Shown: piece by piece, positions 14,697-27,720 of the stretch
How positions within the stretch are numbered: the first letter of the stretch is position 1
How the letters are laid out: each line of letters opens with the position of its first letter
Assembly: GCA_024305405.1 (NCBI GenBank)
Contig: JAKNDB010000065.1
Location: 372,001 to 436,000 of the forward strand
From: Dirofilaria immitis
Lineage: Eukaryota > Nematoda > Chromadorea > Rhabditida > Onchocercidae
Length of the DNA stretch: 64,000 bases
Direction: 5' to 3'
Notes under the pieces: generated by a model
The model's input: only the letters and a program-made list of their open reading frames with translations
Databases searched by the model: none
What the model was told of the DNA's origin: nothing
Program-made: the position numbers and the translations under genes

Positions 14697-15075
14697 TAAC
14701 TATTCCCGACTATTTTTCGAGATTTTATCATTTTATTTTTTTTAATAATTTTTTTAAAGAGATAATCAACCATACATAAAACGGATTATTCCCGAGTTCT
14801 TTTCGAGATTTTATCATTTCATTTTTTTTTTTAAAAGATAATCATCCATACGAAGGAACTATTCCCGAATACTTTTCAAGATTTTGACATTTCATTTTTT
14901 TATTAATTTTTTTAAAGAGATAATCAACCATACGAAGGAACTATTCCCGAATACTTTTCGAGATTTTGACATTTCATTTTTTTTATTAATTTTTTTTAAA
15001 GAGATAATCAACCATGCATAAAAAGACTATTCGTGAGTACTTTTCGAGACTTATCATTTCATTTTTTTAAAGAGA
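14697..15075. repeat. ~72-bp tandem repeat, about 5 copies
   Basis: Unit contains ACTATTCCCGAATACTTTTC, GAGATTTTGACATTTCATTT, a poly-T run and AAAGAGATAATCAACCATAC. The array ends just before the TATA box of the downstream gene at 15087. Confidence -1.
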
Positions 15076-15086
15076 TAAGCAGCATC

Positions 15087-15099
15087 TATATAAAAAGGG
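15087..15099 (+). promoter_or_regulatory. TATA box of the cysteine-module gene
   Basis: TATATAAAAAGGG, about 110 bases upstream of the ATG at 15201. It supports 15201 as the true start and a transcription start near 15118-15125. Confidence -1.
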
Positions 15100-15200
15100 A
15101 ATATATATATATATGGAATAAAGTTTTTCGACTTATCAAAGTGATAAATTGATGATAAAAGAAATTTTAATATTGAATATTATAGGAAAATCCGGATAAA

Positions 15201-18145
15201 ATGTATCATGTATTTTCACTACTAATTCTATTTTTATCATATTCATACAATTTGGTGATACAAAGTTTCGAGAATACTGTATTAGTGATTCACAATGCGC
15301 TATTGGAGAACGATGTATACCGGATATATCCGGATTATTACATTGTCAAGAAGTTTTAGAACAAATACCTATTACAGTATGTAATAATTTTCTTAACACA
15401 TATAATCTATAAACCTTTGAAATAATTATTAATTTTATTAAATAAGTAAGGATTTTTTTTTAAAATTATATAGGAAGATGAAAGTTTTTTTTTTTAAATT
15501 TTATTTCATATTTTATTATATTCTCAAAATTTACAGCCAAAACAGATTATATGTCAAAATGATCCTCAATGTAATACATTTAATAAATGTATATATAACG
15601 GATGGTATGATTCTTGTCAATACGGACCTTCTGAATTGAAGAGTAAGTTAGAGAATTTTACATACGGATCTTCTGAATTGAAGAGTAAGAATTTTATATA
15701 GGATTAGAATTGAAGAGTAAGTTAGAATTTTAGAAACGAATCTTCTGAATGAATTTAGAATTTTATATACAAATCTTCTAAATTGACGAGTAAGAATTTT
15801 ACAGACGGATCTTCTAAATTGAAAAGTAAGAATTTTACAACGGATCTTCTGAATTGAAGAGTAAGTAAGTTAGAATTTCACATACGAATCTTCTAAATTG
15901 AAGAATAAGAATTTTATATACGAATCTTCTGAACTGAAGAATAAGTTAGAATTTTTACTGCATATTTCAAAATTTACTATAAACAATAAAATTATATATA
16001 TATGTACATGAAATTAATCTAAAAATATCAAATTGTCCAATCATTATCTAAAATTAAAATGAGTATATATTCTCGAAAAGATCATAAATGAATCACTATC
16101 AGTAATCTGTTATGATTATCTATTTTAACAAATTGATTCTTTCTATACTTTCTTTATAAACTTATCATCCTTTGAATAAGAAAAAACTATTAAAGAAATA
16201 TATTAGAATTTTAAAAATTGATTAATTTTGAAATTAATGAAATTAATGAAATTAAAGTTTAGTTCCTGGTACCATAAACGATCAATGTCGTAGTAATGCT
16301 GATTGTTCTCAAGATTTGCATTGTATCGATAAAAATGGCATAATGACTTGTCAGGTAATTTATAGTTATTTTACTTATCATTGATAAGATTGAATAATCA
16401 CTAGCTTACTTTAATGTAACTACAGAAAATTAAATTATCATTCAGATTATTGCCACAACACCATCATATAAGATATGTCAAAGTGATGCAGATTGCGATA
16501 CGCTACATATTTGTTCGTTCAATAAACAGTATAATATTAATTTATGTGTGAAATTATCAGAATATCGTAAGTGATAAAAGTTATGATAATCTAATCATAT
16601 ATTTTTAAATTTTAGAAATATTTTAATATTTAAAGTTGAAATTAGTTTAAATTAATCAACATTTTATTTAAATTCTATCATAGTAATCATCAGTTTATTG
16701 CTACGATATGTCTTTGTCTTCTATCAAAAGGGAAGAATGGAATCTGTTATTTCCAGAATCTACTAGAATCATCCCTCCATTTCCGAATGGTAATAATATT
16801 GGTAATGGTGTGATTCCGTCAAATCTAATAGATAATGGTGCTACTGAAAATAGATTTGAAAAACAATGCACTGCTGATTATCAGGTGATAGATTTTTATT
16901 ACTTTCCGATAATATTATCATATGAATCGATTGCTTGAACACTAACGAAATTATCAAATTATCACAAATCATCATCTAATGTCTATTTACAATAAAAATA
17001 TCGATCGATTTGATCTATTTAAATTAGCAAAAAAATATCGATCATCAAATTGACATTGTTATAAGCTGCTTAGTGAATTATTCATCGTTCTTTAACTTTC
17101 AGTGTTCTATTTTTGAAATTTGTGCAACGGAGAAAAATATTCAAGGTAATCGTATATGCAAATATAATCCGACAGCAAACAATCGACAATGCCGTTTTAA
17201 TGCTGATTGCAAAGTTGGCCAGGTGTATTAATTATATTCTTCATTTATCATCTTTGTATCTTTATCTTTTTGTTTCTTGATATCTAATTTATTATCTTAT
17301 CATATCATTTGTTCATAGCAAATATAATTTCCATTTTTTAAGATATTTATCTATTAATTATACCATTTTTTAAAAATAAAATTGACAAATCTGATTTACA
17401 AATGCTTATCTGATCTAAAAGTTATTCAATGCTATAAGCAATCAATTTTAAAATTTCTCGAACTAATAACTTTCATTATTCCAACATGTCATGCTGGTGA
17501 TAATTTAATCTCTCGAACTGATAATTTTAAATATTCGATCATGTCATTCTGATGATAATTTAATCTATCAAATAATTTAATCTTTCGAACTAATAACTTT
17601 CAATATTCCAACATGTCATGCTGATGATAATTTAATCACTCGAACTAATTAAATGTGAATATTCGATCATTTCATACTTATGATAATTTAATCTATATCA
17701 ATTCATTTAAATTTATCATAATTAAAATTTTCAGCTTTGCGAAAAAGTTTTCGAGAATGTTTATTTGTGCAGAAATGCAAAACATACAACATTCATGCAA
17801 CCATGCAACTATGATTATGAATGTTCGAATGGTCAACACTGTATCAATATTAATAATAATATGTTCTTTCAACAAGTACTATTTCATATTATTTCTCTTT
17901 TACAGTAATCAATATTTAATCATAATTCGAGTTAAACTACAGTAATCAATATTTAATCATAATTCGAGTTTAAAACAACTTTCAAAAATATTGATATATT
18001 GTAGAATGTACGATATTGCTATTGGTTAAATGAAGGAACAATTTGTGAGGATGATTCAGATTGTAAAGATGGAAAAGTTTGCAGAGTTTCTGGAAAGTTT
18101 AAACAATGTATATCAATGATATCAAGTTCACATCTTACTTTATAA
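15201..18145 (+). CDS. Secreted protein with eight four-cysteine (EB/Dickkopf-N-like) modules
   Basis: About 362 residues in eight exons: 15201-15376, 15537-15642, 16263-16354, 16446-16566, 16694-16884, 17103-17222, 17735-17875, 18005-18145. The start MYHVFSLLILFLSYSYN is a signal peptide, so the product should be secreted. After it come eight modules of the form C-x5-C-x5-C-x(8-15)-C, for example CRSNADCSQDLHC, CQSDADCDTLHIC, CNYDYECSNGQHC and CEDDSDCKDGKVC. Spacing and the frequent Asp before the second Cys recall EB and Dickkopf-N modules; a binding or inhibitor role is only a guess. A Ser/Pro/Asn-rich linker separates modules 4 and 5. The signal peptide and first module are in different frames; one extra T in TTT at 15251-15253 joins them, giving SYNFGDTKFREYC. 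All other junctions keep frame. No stop-rich decay elsewhere, so probably a live gene with a sequence error. Confidence -1.
15620..15960 (+). repeat. Intronic tandem repeat carrying copies of the exon end and splice donor
   Basis: The end of exon 2 plus its donor (CTTCTGAATTGAAGAGTAAG) is repeated about eight times into the intron, with ACGGATCTTCTGAATTG / AAGAGTAAGAATTTTA units of ~36-40 bases. The true donor at 15643 is the first of several near-identical GTAAG sites. Confidence -1.
17457..17700 (+). repeat. ~55-bp intronic tandem repeat, 4 copies
   Basis: Units contain CTCGAACTAATAACTTTC, ATTCCAACATGTCATGCTG and ATGATAATTTAATC. It lies wholly inside the intron before the 17735 exon. Confidence -1.
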
Positions 18146-18320
18146 ATAATGATAAAAATTAAGTTCACATTTACATCATGTATATCAATGATATCAAGTT
18201 CACATTTACATCATGTATATCAATGATATCAAGTTCACATTTACATCGTGTATATCAATGATATCAAGTTCACATCTCCGTCATGTATATCAATGATATC
18301 AAGTTTCACATCTTACTCTA
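18107..18320 (+). repeat. 35-bp tandem repeat overlapping the end of the coding region
   Basis: TGTATATCAATGATATCAAG plus TTCACATTTACATCA. Copies begin at 18107, 18179, 18214, 18249 and 18284. The first copy encodes the protein C-terminus (CISMISSSHLTL, stop at 18143-18145); the rest form the start of the 3' flank. Confidence -1.
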
Positions 18321-19735
18321 TAAATAATGATAATGATAAAAATTAACAAAACTCACATGTATATTATACTATAAAACATTTTAATTATCATATTTTAGCT
18401 TGATTAAATGATATGCTTTCGTAGAAAAAAAATTATAAATTAAGTGAAAAGAAATTTGAAACTATTTATATTTCAACTTATCACTCATTTAATCACTCTA
18501 TCAATGCAATTAATCGCCATTTACACTGATAATATGGTGATAATAAATATCAACATGATTATTGTCGTATTATCATATTCGTTTGCTTAATTATTCGTCT
18601 AATAATAAATCGCAAATAATTATTAAAATATCACTTCTTGTTATCAGTAATATGTATCATAATTCACTACATTCTATCATATCATTCTATTGTTTAATTG
18701 ATTATCAGTATCATTGCAGAAAATATTTGCAATGATAATATGATGATAATAAATACTAATATATTTATCATATTCGTTGCTTAATAATCCGTTTAACAAT
18801 AAATTGCAATTAATTATTAAAATATCATTTTTATTACCAACAATATCTATCATCATTTATTACATTCTATCATATCATTCTATTGTTTTATTCATTATCA
18901 GATTTTTCAATATTTCTTAACATTTTAATCAATAAATGTTAAACAATATGAAGGAAGCGAAAAATTTTATCTTGCGACATTCTGAGCTATTCGTAAATGT
19001 AAAATGAATAAAATAAATTGAATGTATTTGTTTGATAACAGGAATATATAAATAAACATAAAAACAATCAATTCCCAATCAATCGATAAAAATATTATTT
19101 TTCTGATCTATTATGATACATTTGTATTTAATTTATTCCAATCTTCATTAGTTAAATATAATGTAAATAAAATATAATGATACGAGAAATAATGATTCTT
19201 AAATTATCACAATATGATATGATACATCTTCAACATTGTTATGATAATTTTATGTTTTATTAAAGGATTACATTGAATTCTATGCTTGAATTTGCTTTCT
19301 TTAGATAATCTAATCACTGATTATTGATTAGAAATAATTAATTAAATAATTGAATTTCAAAATTTTTCAATAAAATGAAATTATCCAAAAATTATACCTA
19401 GCAAATGCTTTTTCTAAATTTAATTTAATTTTTAAAAATAATTTAACTAAATTTGACTGCTTTGCTTATGATATGATATTACTTTTGATATGATAATATA
19501 ATATTTGCCAAATAAATATATTTAAATTTTATTATAAAAACTATTAAATTTATGATATATCTGCTTGTTTGCTTTTGTCATTCTTATCAGTTCAAAAAAA
19601 TTTCAAAATTATTTCAAAAAAAAATGAAATAAAAATATCGAAAAAATATTTGTTACCTATTTGAAATTTAACAAAATTTATTAATTCTAATATTTATTCA
19701 TTTTATTATGCATAACATTTCCTTCATAATTATTT
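18321..19735. other. Spacer without recognised gene
   Basis: AT-rich with a loose direct duplication (about 18520-18680 and 18735-18900, both with AATTATTAAAATATCA). Probably 3' flank of the preceding gene; no exon recognised. Confidence -1.
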
Positions 19736-19739
19736 TAAA

Positions 19740-20170
19740 GATTATTTCAGAATAATAGTTTCATTAAATTATCGTTGATAATAATCGTTATAATTCAGAA
19801 TAATTTTTCATCTAATTATCATTGATAAAATTCATTATAATGCAGAATAATATTTCATTTAATTATCATTGATAGCAATCGTTATAAGTCAGAATAATAT
19901 TTTATTATACTATTATTGATAATAATCGCTATAACTCAAAATGATTTTTCGTTTAATTATCATTCAATAAAATTCGTTATAATGCAGAATAATATTTCAT
20001 TTAATTATCATTGATAGCAATCGTTATAAGTCAGAATAATATTTTTATTATACTATTATTGATAATAATCGCTATAACTCAAAATGATTTTTCGTTTAAT
20101 TATCATTCAATAAAATTCGTTATAATCCAGAATAATTTTTCATTAAATTATCATTGATAACATTCGTTAT
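19740..20170. repeat. 47-bp tandem repeat, about 9 copies
   Basis: Unit CAGAATAATTTTTCATTAAA, TTATCATTGATAATAATCG, TTATAATT. Starts near 19748, 19796, 19843, 19890, 19937 and 19984 show a constant 47-base period, with alternating variants (AATCG / AATTC). The 20176-21111 flank holds no recognised gene. Confidence -1.
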
Positions 20171-21111
20171 AAAAACAGATAAATGCTTTTATACCTTTCT
20201 TTCAAATTTTTCCTTTACAGTAATTTATTCAGCAAATTATATCAAAAATGGAAAAGAAAGCATTTTTATCTTTATCATCCCGTAAATGTACTGTTAAAAT
20301 GCTATAATATTACATATAACTTTATTTATTCATTTCGTTGCAACAACTTATCAGTCTATCACAATGTTAATTTGCATATTATCAATATTATTCATAGATA
20401 ACAGAAAGTTAAGAATGATTATCCAATCCAATTAGGTATACTTTCAACATTTCATCATTTATCTTTTTGAAGATATGCTACTCTTTGTTTTTTCAAGAAT
20501 TTTATTGCAAAACATAAGATTTGTTAAAGATATTATGCTTTTAAACAAAAAAAAAAAAGTCTTAATGACAAGAATGAATGATAAGCAATTGTCTGATAAG
20601 AGCAGGATATTGATAGTTTTGAAGATAAAATAGTTTTAACGATAATATGATGATAACAAAAATTATGATAATGATAATAATAATAATATGTTCTTGAAAA
20701 AAAAGGAATAGTAGCACATGTAAAAAGAATTGGATTATTGCACCCGATAAATTATACAGAAACAATTTGCTACCTAATAATAGTGATATAATCTCATAGA
20801 TTAATAGAAAAGAATTTCAGGATTGTTAGATAACTAATGGATATGTTTATCAGTAATATACGTTATCATATTTCAGTTAATGATTGATAATTGTAACTAA
20901 TTATATCACTATTTGATTGTTTATCAAACCACATATTCCAAGAAAAAAATAATAATCATTATTTATTAGCACTCTGGATTCTTAAAAATCAATGTTTTAA
21001 AATATCGAATTTTTCGACATAATCGCTATTATCATCACAATCATTATCATCATTATCACTGTGATTATCGTCATATTCAAACGATTATCATTATTGCATT
21101 TGTTGTTGTTA

Positions 21112-22189
21112 TCATTGCTTATCTTTTCCATATATGATAAAACATATGCAAATTACGAATAAAATATGCGAAAATAAATGGATAGATGCACTTTGAGTTG
21201 TTGTCACTGTGGTCATTGTTGAAACCACTAAAGATGTTGTTGTAGGTTCGGTTGTTGTTGAACTAACTAAAATGATAAGTTAGGAAATTTTTTCTTTTAT
21301 CATCACATATTTCATAATATCACTTTCTAGCTTAAATTTTAGCATTAAAAAAAAGTTTGAAAGATTATGCTTTTGAAATTGATAATGTTGAATTGAACAA
21401 GCATATAAATGATAAATATTATCCATATCATTTTTCAATGAAATATTTAAATACATACCGGTAGTTGAATGATCTACGAATATTGGTGATGGAATTCGAT
21501 TAACTAAAATTAGCATATTCTTAGAACGAAATAATAATATAATAATTTGTTTAAGCATAATAAAAGTTATATCAGTGAAATTTGAAAAACAAAAAAATTC
21601 TCTTAAAAACTTTTTAAATATCTTAACTTATTCCTTTTCCGTAAATTAGCCATTATTTTTTCTACCTTTAATCAATCATTTAATCAATCATATGCTATTA
21701 ATTTTTTAACTCAAAAATTTTTGAAAAATAACTCAACAAAAATTTCAAAAGTTATTATCAAATTATCATAACAGTTGAAGTTGTATAAAAATTTGCATAA
21801 AGTTCTTAAGAATAAAATAGTTTGGAAATCTTTTACTATAGAAAATTTTCATATCTAATTCTTCCAGTGTAAAATTATAAATTCAATTTTGAGCCAAAAA
21901 TGTAAATGTCAAAGATACGGTTAATGGCAGCAACATAGCCAATAGAATGTTGGCCAAGTTCGGCTATAACAACAGCAATATATCGACCGCCCAATTCTTG
22001 ATCAATACCAACACGATATACACCAGGCTTTAGTTTATGAGTGTATAAAAATAGGCTAAAATCAGGTGATACATCATCCATTGGTTCAAATAATGGATAG
22101 TCGAAACCTTCCATTACTACATCTTTTCCATAATCATCCGCTAAAACCTAAAATCTTTAAATCAGCCTGATTTGTATATATATACATAC

Positions 22190-22231
<42 letters not shown>

Positions 22232-22668
22232 GTGTATATGTCAAATTGTCGATCTATTTGTTAAGTAATTAAATAAATCTCTGTGATGGAATATTTGTTT
22301 AAAAAGTGTAGAAAGAATGAAAGGAAGGAAGGAAGGTCAGAGGTTAGCTACTAATTTGTTAATTTTGTTAAAAATAAAAATGAATGAATAGCATACATAC
22401 ATATATAGTAGCAGTTGAATTTACCGGTACTATTATTGAGGAATCACCATTAACCCATTGGGAATATGCGGAATTTCATGAATAAACGATCCTTTTGTTC
22501 CACCATGATGTACGATATTCATAATTGCTTTCCTCAAATATTATTTTCATAAGAAAGCCTTATCATAGGCTTTATCATAGTCTTATCATAGCACATTCTC
22601 TAAAGTAATTGAAATTTGTGAATAATAAATTATAGTACTAATAATTTTCATCAACAATTCAATAACAT

Positions 22669-22732
<64 letters not shown>

Positions 22733-25430
22733 CACGACAACAACAACAACGACAACAACAACAATAGCAACAACAACAATAACAACAGAATAATGCAATA
22801 TAAAAAGTTGAGTATATAAAAGTTTCAATAACAAACTCTGATACGACAGCAAATGTTTTTGCTTAAGAATTTTATCTTTAACACTGATTTCTTTTGCTGC
22901 TTTATTCCAGTTCATTGATACTCGATTACTTGTTTCGATATTTGTCCTAAAATCAATCACTTCTTGTGGGCATAATTGTGTTGGTGCTGTGAGTAGTAAA
23001 TTTGTCGCAAAACCTTGACCTGCTGGATAATATACGGGATTTGTTAATTCGCCACATCCTGTAATATCATAATATTATTTCTTATGATTCTCCTCTTCTG
23101 TTATATATTATATCTTGTGATTCCTCTTATCACATTATTTCATTATATATTCATTATATATTCTCATGATTCCTCTTATCATATTATTCTATTAATATAT
23201 TATTTCTCATGATTCTTCTTATCATATTATTCTATTATATATTATTTTTCATGATTATTCTTATCATATTATTCTATCATATATTATTTCTCATGATTCC
23301 TCTTATCATTTTTATCATATTACTCTATTCTATTTGAAACTTAGAGCATAACTATATCTGAATATTTTGAAAGAAAAGATAAACTGATTAGATATTATAA
23401 ATATATATGAAATTTTCCGCTTTAAGCAATTCCTATCATCTATTTCAAAAGTTCAAAAAAAAAAAACTAACTATCAACAATCGTTGGCGTTGGCATATGA
23501 CAACCAAAATCAGTTGATCGGCCTGATGCAATGATATCGCGAGCCGAAGCAATGATAATTAATCGAGCTTTTTGATATTTAATGCCGTCTGTGTTTCTGT
23601 TGTGAGAATCGGATCATTTAATTGATCACGAATCCATACCGACATCGAATGTTCAACAAATGCTGTGTACTGCCATAATGAACCTGCCTACATATATATT
23701 AATAAATAAGATTTATACTATATTAGATTCATGTCGATCTTTGAACCTTTTAAATTGATAAAAATTTTGATAAGTTTTAAAATAATGATGATCTTGTCAA
23801 GGAGAAATGCATTGATAATGATGAATAAGATTATCAAAATTATATCTATATTATTTACTATACCTGCATGGTTTGATTAATGATTTCTAATTTATCATTC
23901 TCTCTTAATCTCATTGAAACATTATGAATCCCATCATTTTGTGATATTGTTTCATTTGTTGCACCAAGTGGTAAAAAATATAAAGTGATAATACTAGGTC
24001 CAGGTAATGAGAATGCATAATAATCACCTCCCATTCCAACTGGATGTACTAAAAGGCAAAAAGTTATTGTATACAAAAAAAAAAATTATCATAGAAACGT
24101 CAAGAATATTCGATCATATTCTTATCATAGCATCATCAGTTGAATGTTAATTAATCAGAAAAGTACAAAAATCATTGAATATTGATAGATGATAAAAGTA
24201 ACCTAAGAAATAATCTGTAGCAAATTTATTATCAATTGTGTAAGCGATAATTGATATTTTATCTGATGAAGTAACATGTATTCGATTATCTCCTAACATA
24301 TGCAATCCCTCAATCATATCATTTATCACCAATTTATTGAATTCATACTGCAATTTGATCAATATTTTTTCTCGTTTTCTAACTTAGAATGATAATACAA
24401 AATTTTATAAAGTCATTGATTTGATCAACAATAATCGATACATATATCAAATTTCAGATTCAAACAAATAGAATATTTTTAAGAGAATTGATAAAAAGTA
24501 AAATAACATACTTTATAAGAAGCCCTGATAATTACTTTATCCTTCTTCTGTACAACTTCTGAATTGTTATTTTTAGTGATCATAATGTTGTAGTCAATAT
24601 TTACCGTAATATTCATTAGCTTATTCATTCCAAAAATATAGCAAGATGATTCGATTACATTATGACTATTTGATGGTAGTATGAAAATGAATTCGGTACC
24701 CCATGAATCTGCTTCATATCCTTTTAAACTATCATTGTATCGAACTGGAAATCAATCATTTATCGTGATAGCAAATTTATTATCAATTATCAGAAAAAGT
24801 ATAAAATAGCTATGTATATATTATCATCATCTTTTTATCTCGATCTTTAAAACAAAAAAAAATGATAACTAAATAAATGAGGATAAAATACTAATCAGTT
24901 TAGGGAATCAGGTTTTTAGAACAAATGAGTCTACTATAACTAATGTAGTAATAATGCGAAATTATCTCAAATAGATATTGTCATATCTTAGGATTTCATT
25001 GATAATTATCACAACATATTATGATAATCAATGCTATCAAAACAATATCCGATTTTGAAATAAATATCGAATTAAGCGGCAATTTAAGTGATTGATTTTT
25101 AATCAAAATATTTTATATTTTAATGTAAAATATTCAGATAATTTCAATTGTGTTTACAATTTGGAGCAAATTGTTTTTGAAATTTATTAAAAACGAAAAA
25201 GAATTGATCACTTATCAAAGTGATAATTCCAAACTTTTTTTGATAATCATTTTTAAAAGCTTTTTTTTAATTTGTTCAATCAAAATTTTTAATCTAATCC
25301 AGAAATTATTTGTCAGTTATTAAAATAAGCTGATAATGCAGTGATAAGAAGCTGTAAACAGTTGTTCACCAATAAATGCAAATATAATCAGTTCGAATGT
25401 AAAACGCCAGCAACAATCGAACGAAATCAT
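21112..25430 (-). CDS. IgGFc-binding-like extracellular protein with Thr-rich stalk and C-terminal anchor
   Basis: About 530 residues in ten exons: 25430-25370 (tentative first exon), 24744-24512, 24347-24203, 24048-23864, 23687-23472, 23058-22845, 22532-22425, 22147-21919, 21503-21459, 21266-21112. Proposed start MISFDCCWRFTFELIIFAF resembles a signal peptide, and its phase-1 donor fits the next exon. Then come YEADSWGTEFIFILPSN, typical of the opening of IgGFc-binding domains, HPVGMGGDYYAFSLPGPS, DFGCHMPTPTIVDRCG and HHGGTKGSFIHEIP. Residues near 480-505 are a Thr/Ser stalk (TTTEPTTTSLVVSTMTTVTT), then a hydrophobic segment (ILFVICICFIIYG) and a KDKQ tail, so membrane or GPI attachment is likely. 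Two frame breaks, at 23578-23580 and 22460-22462, each need one extra homopolymer base. The donor after NYHLL-like text at 22845 is the least certain junction. Ligand unknown. Confidence -1.
22194..22340. repeat. (GT)n and (GGAA)n microsatellites in an intron
   Basis: A TG/GT run at about 22194-22240 and a short GGAA run at 22322-22335, both inside an intron of the minus-strand gene. Confidence -1.
22660..22795. repeat. (CAA)n-type microsatellite in an intron
   Basis: Imperfect CAA/CAT run on the plus strand within the intron between exons ending at 22845 and starting at 22532. It creates a spurious poly-Val open frame on the minus strand. Confidence -1.
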
Positions 25431-27720
25431 TTCATTCAAATTACTTTAGCAACTCTCTTCGCTCTATTGTTAATAAGTGATATAATGATAATTGATAATA
25501 AGAAAAATGATAGTGATTACTAACGTTTTGCCATTTTTTATACATTTTCAAAAATTTGAATTTTTCATTTTGCATAAAATTTCATTCGTTTTATCTTATC
25601 AAAATTTCAATTATAAATACGATTATCTTAATTTTCGAAGATGAATCTCGAAAAATTTGTAAAAAAATGAATGCAAAATAATCAACTAAAATCGATCGGT
25701 TGATTATTTTGATATGATATTTTTGAAAAAGAATATCACCTGGAATTATTTTAGGTTAAAAGTTCTTCAAAAACTTTTTCTATCTTCTCTGCACAATTAT
25801 TCGCAATTTTTTAGCTTGTTTTTTGGATCAACAAAAATATTATATATTTTGTATAAATTTATTTTTATCTTATTTTTTTTTTTATAAATTTAAATAGACT
25901 ATAATTCCTATAGTTTCTTTTATTCTTTAAAATATTCACATAATTTCCCATAATTTATCCCTTTTCTCTAATACTATTATTTAGTTATTTCTAGAATATC
26001 AGTAAAATTATTTTGAAGGATTATTCTTAATTCATAATTTCAATCAGCAAAATTATTTTCCATGTTATAATTTAATTAGCATATTTGGTGATAAGTAATT
26101 GGATATGATAAGTTATTTCTTAATTAATATCATATACCAAAGTTTCTAAAGTATATTAGAAGATGAGTATATAAATGATATTTTAATCAATATATTAAAA
26201 GTTTCTTTGATATGATAGATCGATAAATTTCTATTTTATGTCTCTTTTTAATCTGATAAAAAAGAAATTAAATTAAATTGGATTTATAATTTCTTATATG
26301 TTAATACCTGCTGCAGAATATAAGTAAGAAAGCAAATTTCTATTATATAAAAAGTTAGAATCAGTTAGAATATTCAAGGATATGATGTAACAATCAAACG
26401 ATCAATCCACTGCTCAGAGAAAGAAATTATCAATGAAAATTTCAAGTGCGATTTTTAATTGAACAATAAACGAATGGAAAAACCAAGTGATCGATCCTGT
26501 TTGATGATATTTGCGATAACTCTTTCGTCAATCAATAAAATATCATATTTATTCATCTCTACCAAATATTATCGAGAAACTTTCTCGATCCATGACTATG
26601 CTGAAAATTTCCAAAAACGCTTCAATAAAAGCCAATTTTAATTAGCCCATTTGAAGCCATGGATTATTTAGTTTGTTAGTGTTATTTTAAAAATATGATA
26701 ACACCAAAGATTCCTTTACTACTTTTTAGAACAACTTGAATCGATAACAGGTGTTATTTCTTTTCTTCAATTTATTATTCATTGATTATCTTCTTTTTGT
26801 GATTATTTAAATTAATAATCTAAATTATAGATAGAATACAGAAGCTTACTATTTTCATGGATTATATAAAATGATTGGATTTTTTTTTCGCCTATGCTCA
26901 AATAGATAATGCTAATAGCATTATCGGAGCATAAGTATCATCAATTTTATCATTTAAAAAAGAAAAAAGCAAAATGAAGATTTATAAATTTAATAATATT
27001 TTTATTTCTTTTCATTGTTATTTCATTAGTAATAATCATTATTATTTCATTAAAATTGTAGTTTCATTTCTTCGTTTTTTCTTAATTCATGATAAAATGG
27101 CCCAAGTGATGCTAGCGTGATATCTTTTGTCGATTTTATTTAAGTTGAGTAATATCGTGATAATTCCTTTAAAAATTGATTTTGATAAAATATGCGATCA
27201 AATAAATAATAAATAAGAAAAGACAAAAGTGATAAGTAGCATATCATATTGATTTTTTCTTTTGGAAAATGATAAGTAGCATATTGATTTTATTTTTGAA
27301 AAGTGATAAGTGGCATATCATATTGATTATTTTTTAGTATAAAAATTCATATAAGAGCAAAACTAACCGATTTATTATTTTTCGCCGTATTCTTCATTCC
27401 TAAAATTATCATTTTCCGAATCTTTTCAACAATTTAAAGTCTTCATATAAGAAAAAAATTTTGTTTGATTCAAAAAAAATTTTGAAATAAAGCAAAAATA
27501 TGCAAATAAGCAAAATATACTGTTGATCAGTCAATCGATAATATTGTGATTGATTTTTATGATTTCGTTACTACATGAACTTTTTCGATATCCCCGTATC
27601 TCAAAACATATATATGTAATATCTACCAAAGAATATTTATTGCGAAATCATAAATTGCAACATTAAGCAAACAGTGATCAACAATAATGTAAACAAATAA
27701 AATATTAGGATAATGCTAAT
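25431..27720. other. Spacer; one weak small open frame and a hairpin
   Basis: Mostly AT-rich spacer between two minus-strand genes. At 26474-26641 (plus) there is a 55-codon open frame with YYRETFSIHDYAENFQKRFN that reads rather like protein, but it has no recognisable motif or splice partner, so I do not call it a gene. A structured hairpin lies at 26893-26933 (see separate entry). Confidence -1.
26893..26933. other. Two-stem hairpin
   Basis: Outer stem TATGCTC/GAGCATA (7 bp), asymmetric internal loop, inner stem GATAATGCT/AGCATTATC (9 bp), loop AAT. It is more GC-rich than its surroundings. Role unknown. Confidence -1.

Noticed and set aside
15255..15265. An 11-base GT...AG stretch whose removal would also restore frame in the cysteine-module gene
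   Set aside because: Far too short for a spliceosomal intron; a one-base homopolymer error explains it and matches the eight other cases.
22586..22960. Poly-Val open frame on the minus strand
   Set aside because: Upstream third is a real exon of the IgGFc-like gene; the Val run is the intronic (CAA)n microsatellite.
25341..25523. Plus-strand 60-codon frame with a hydrophobic stretch
   Set aside because: Overlaps the minus-strand first-exon candidate at 25430-25370, which fits phase and signal peptide; the plus frame has no partner exon.
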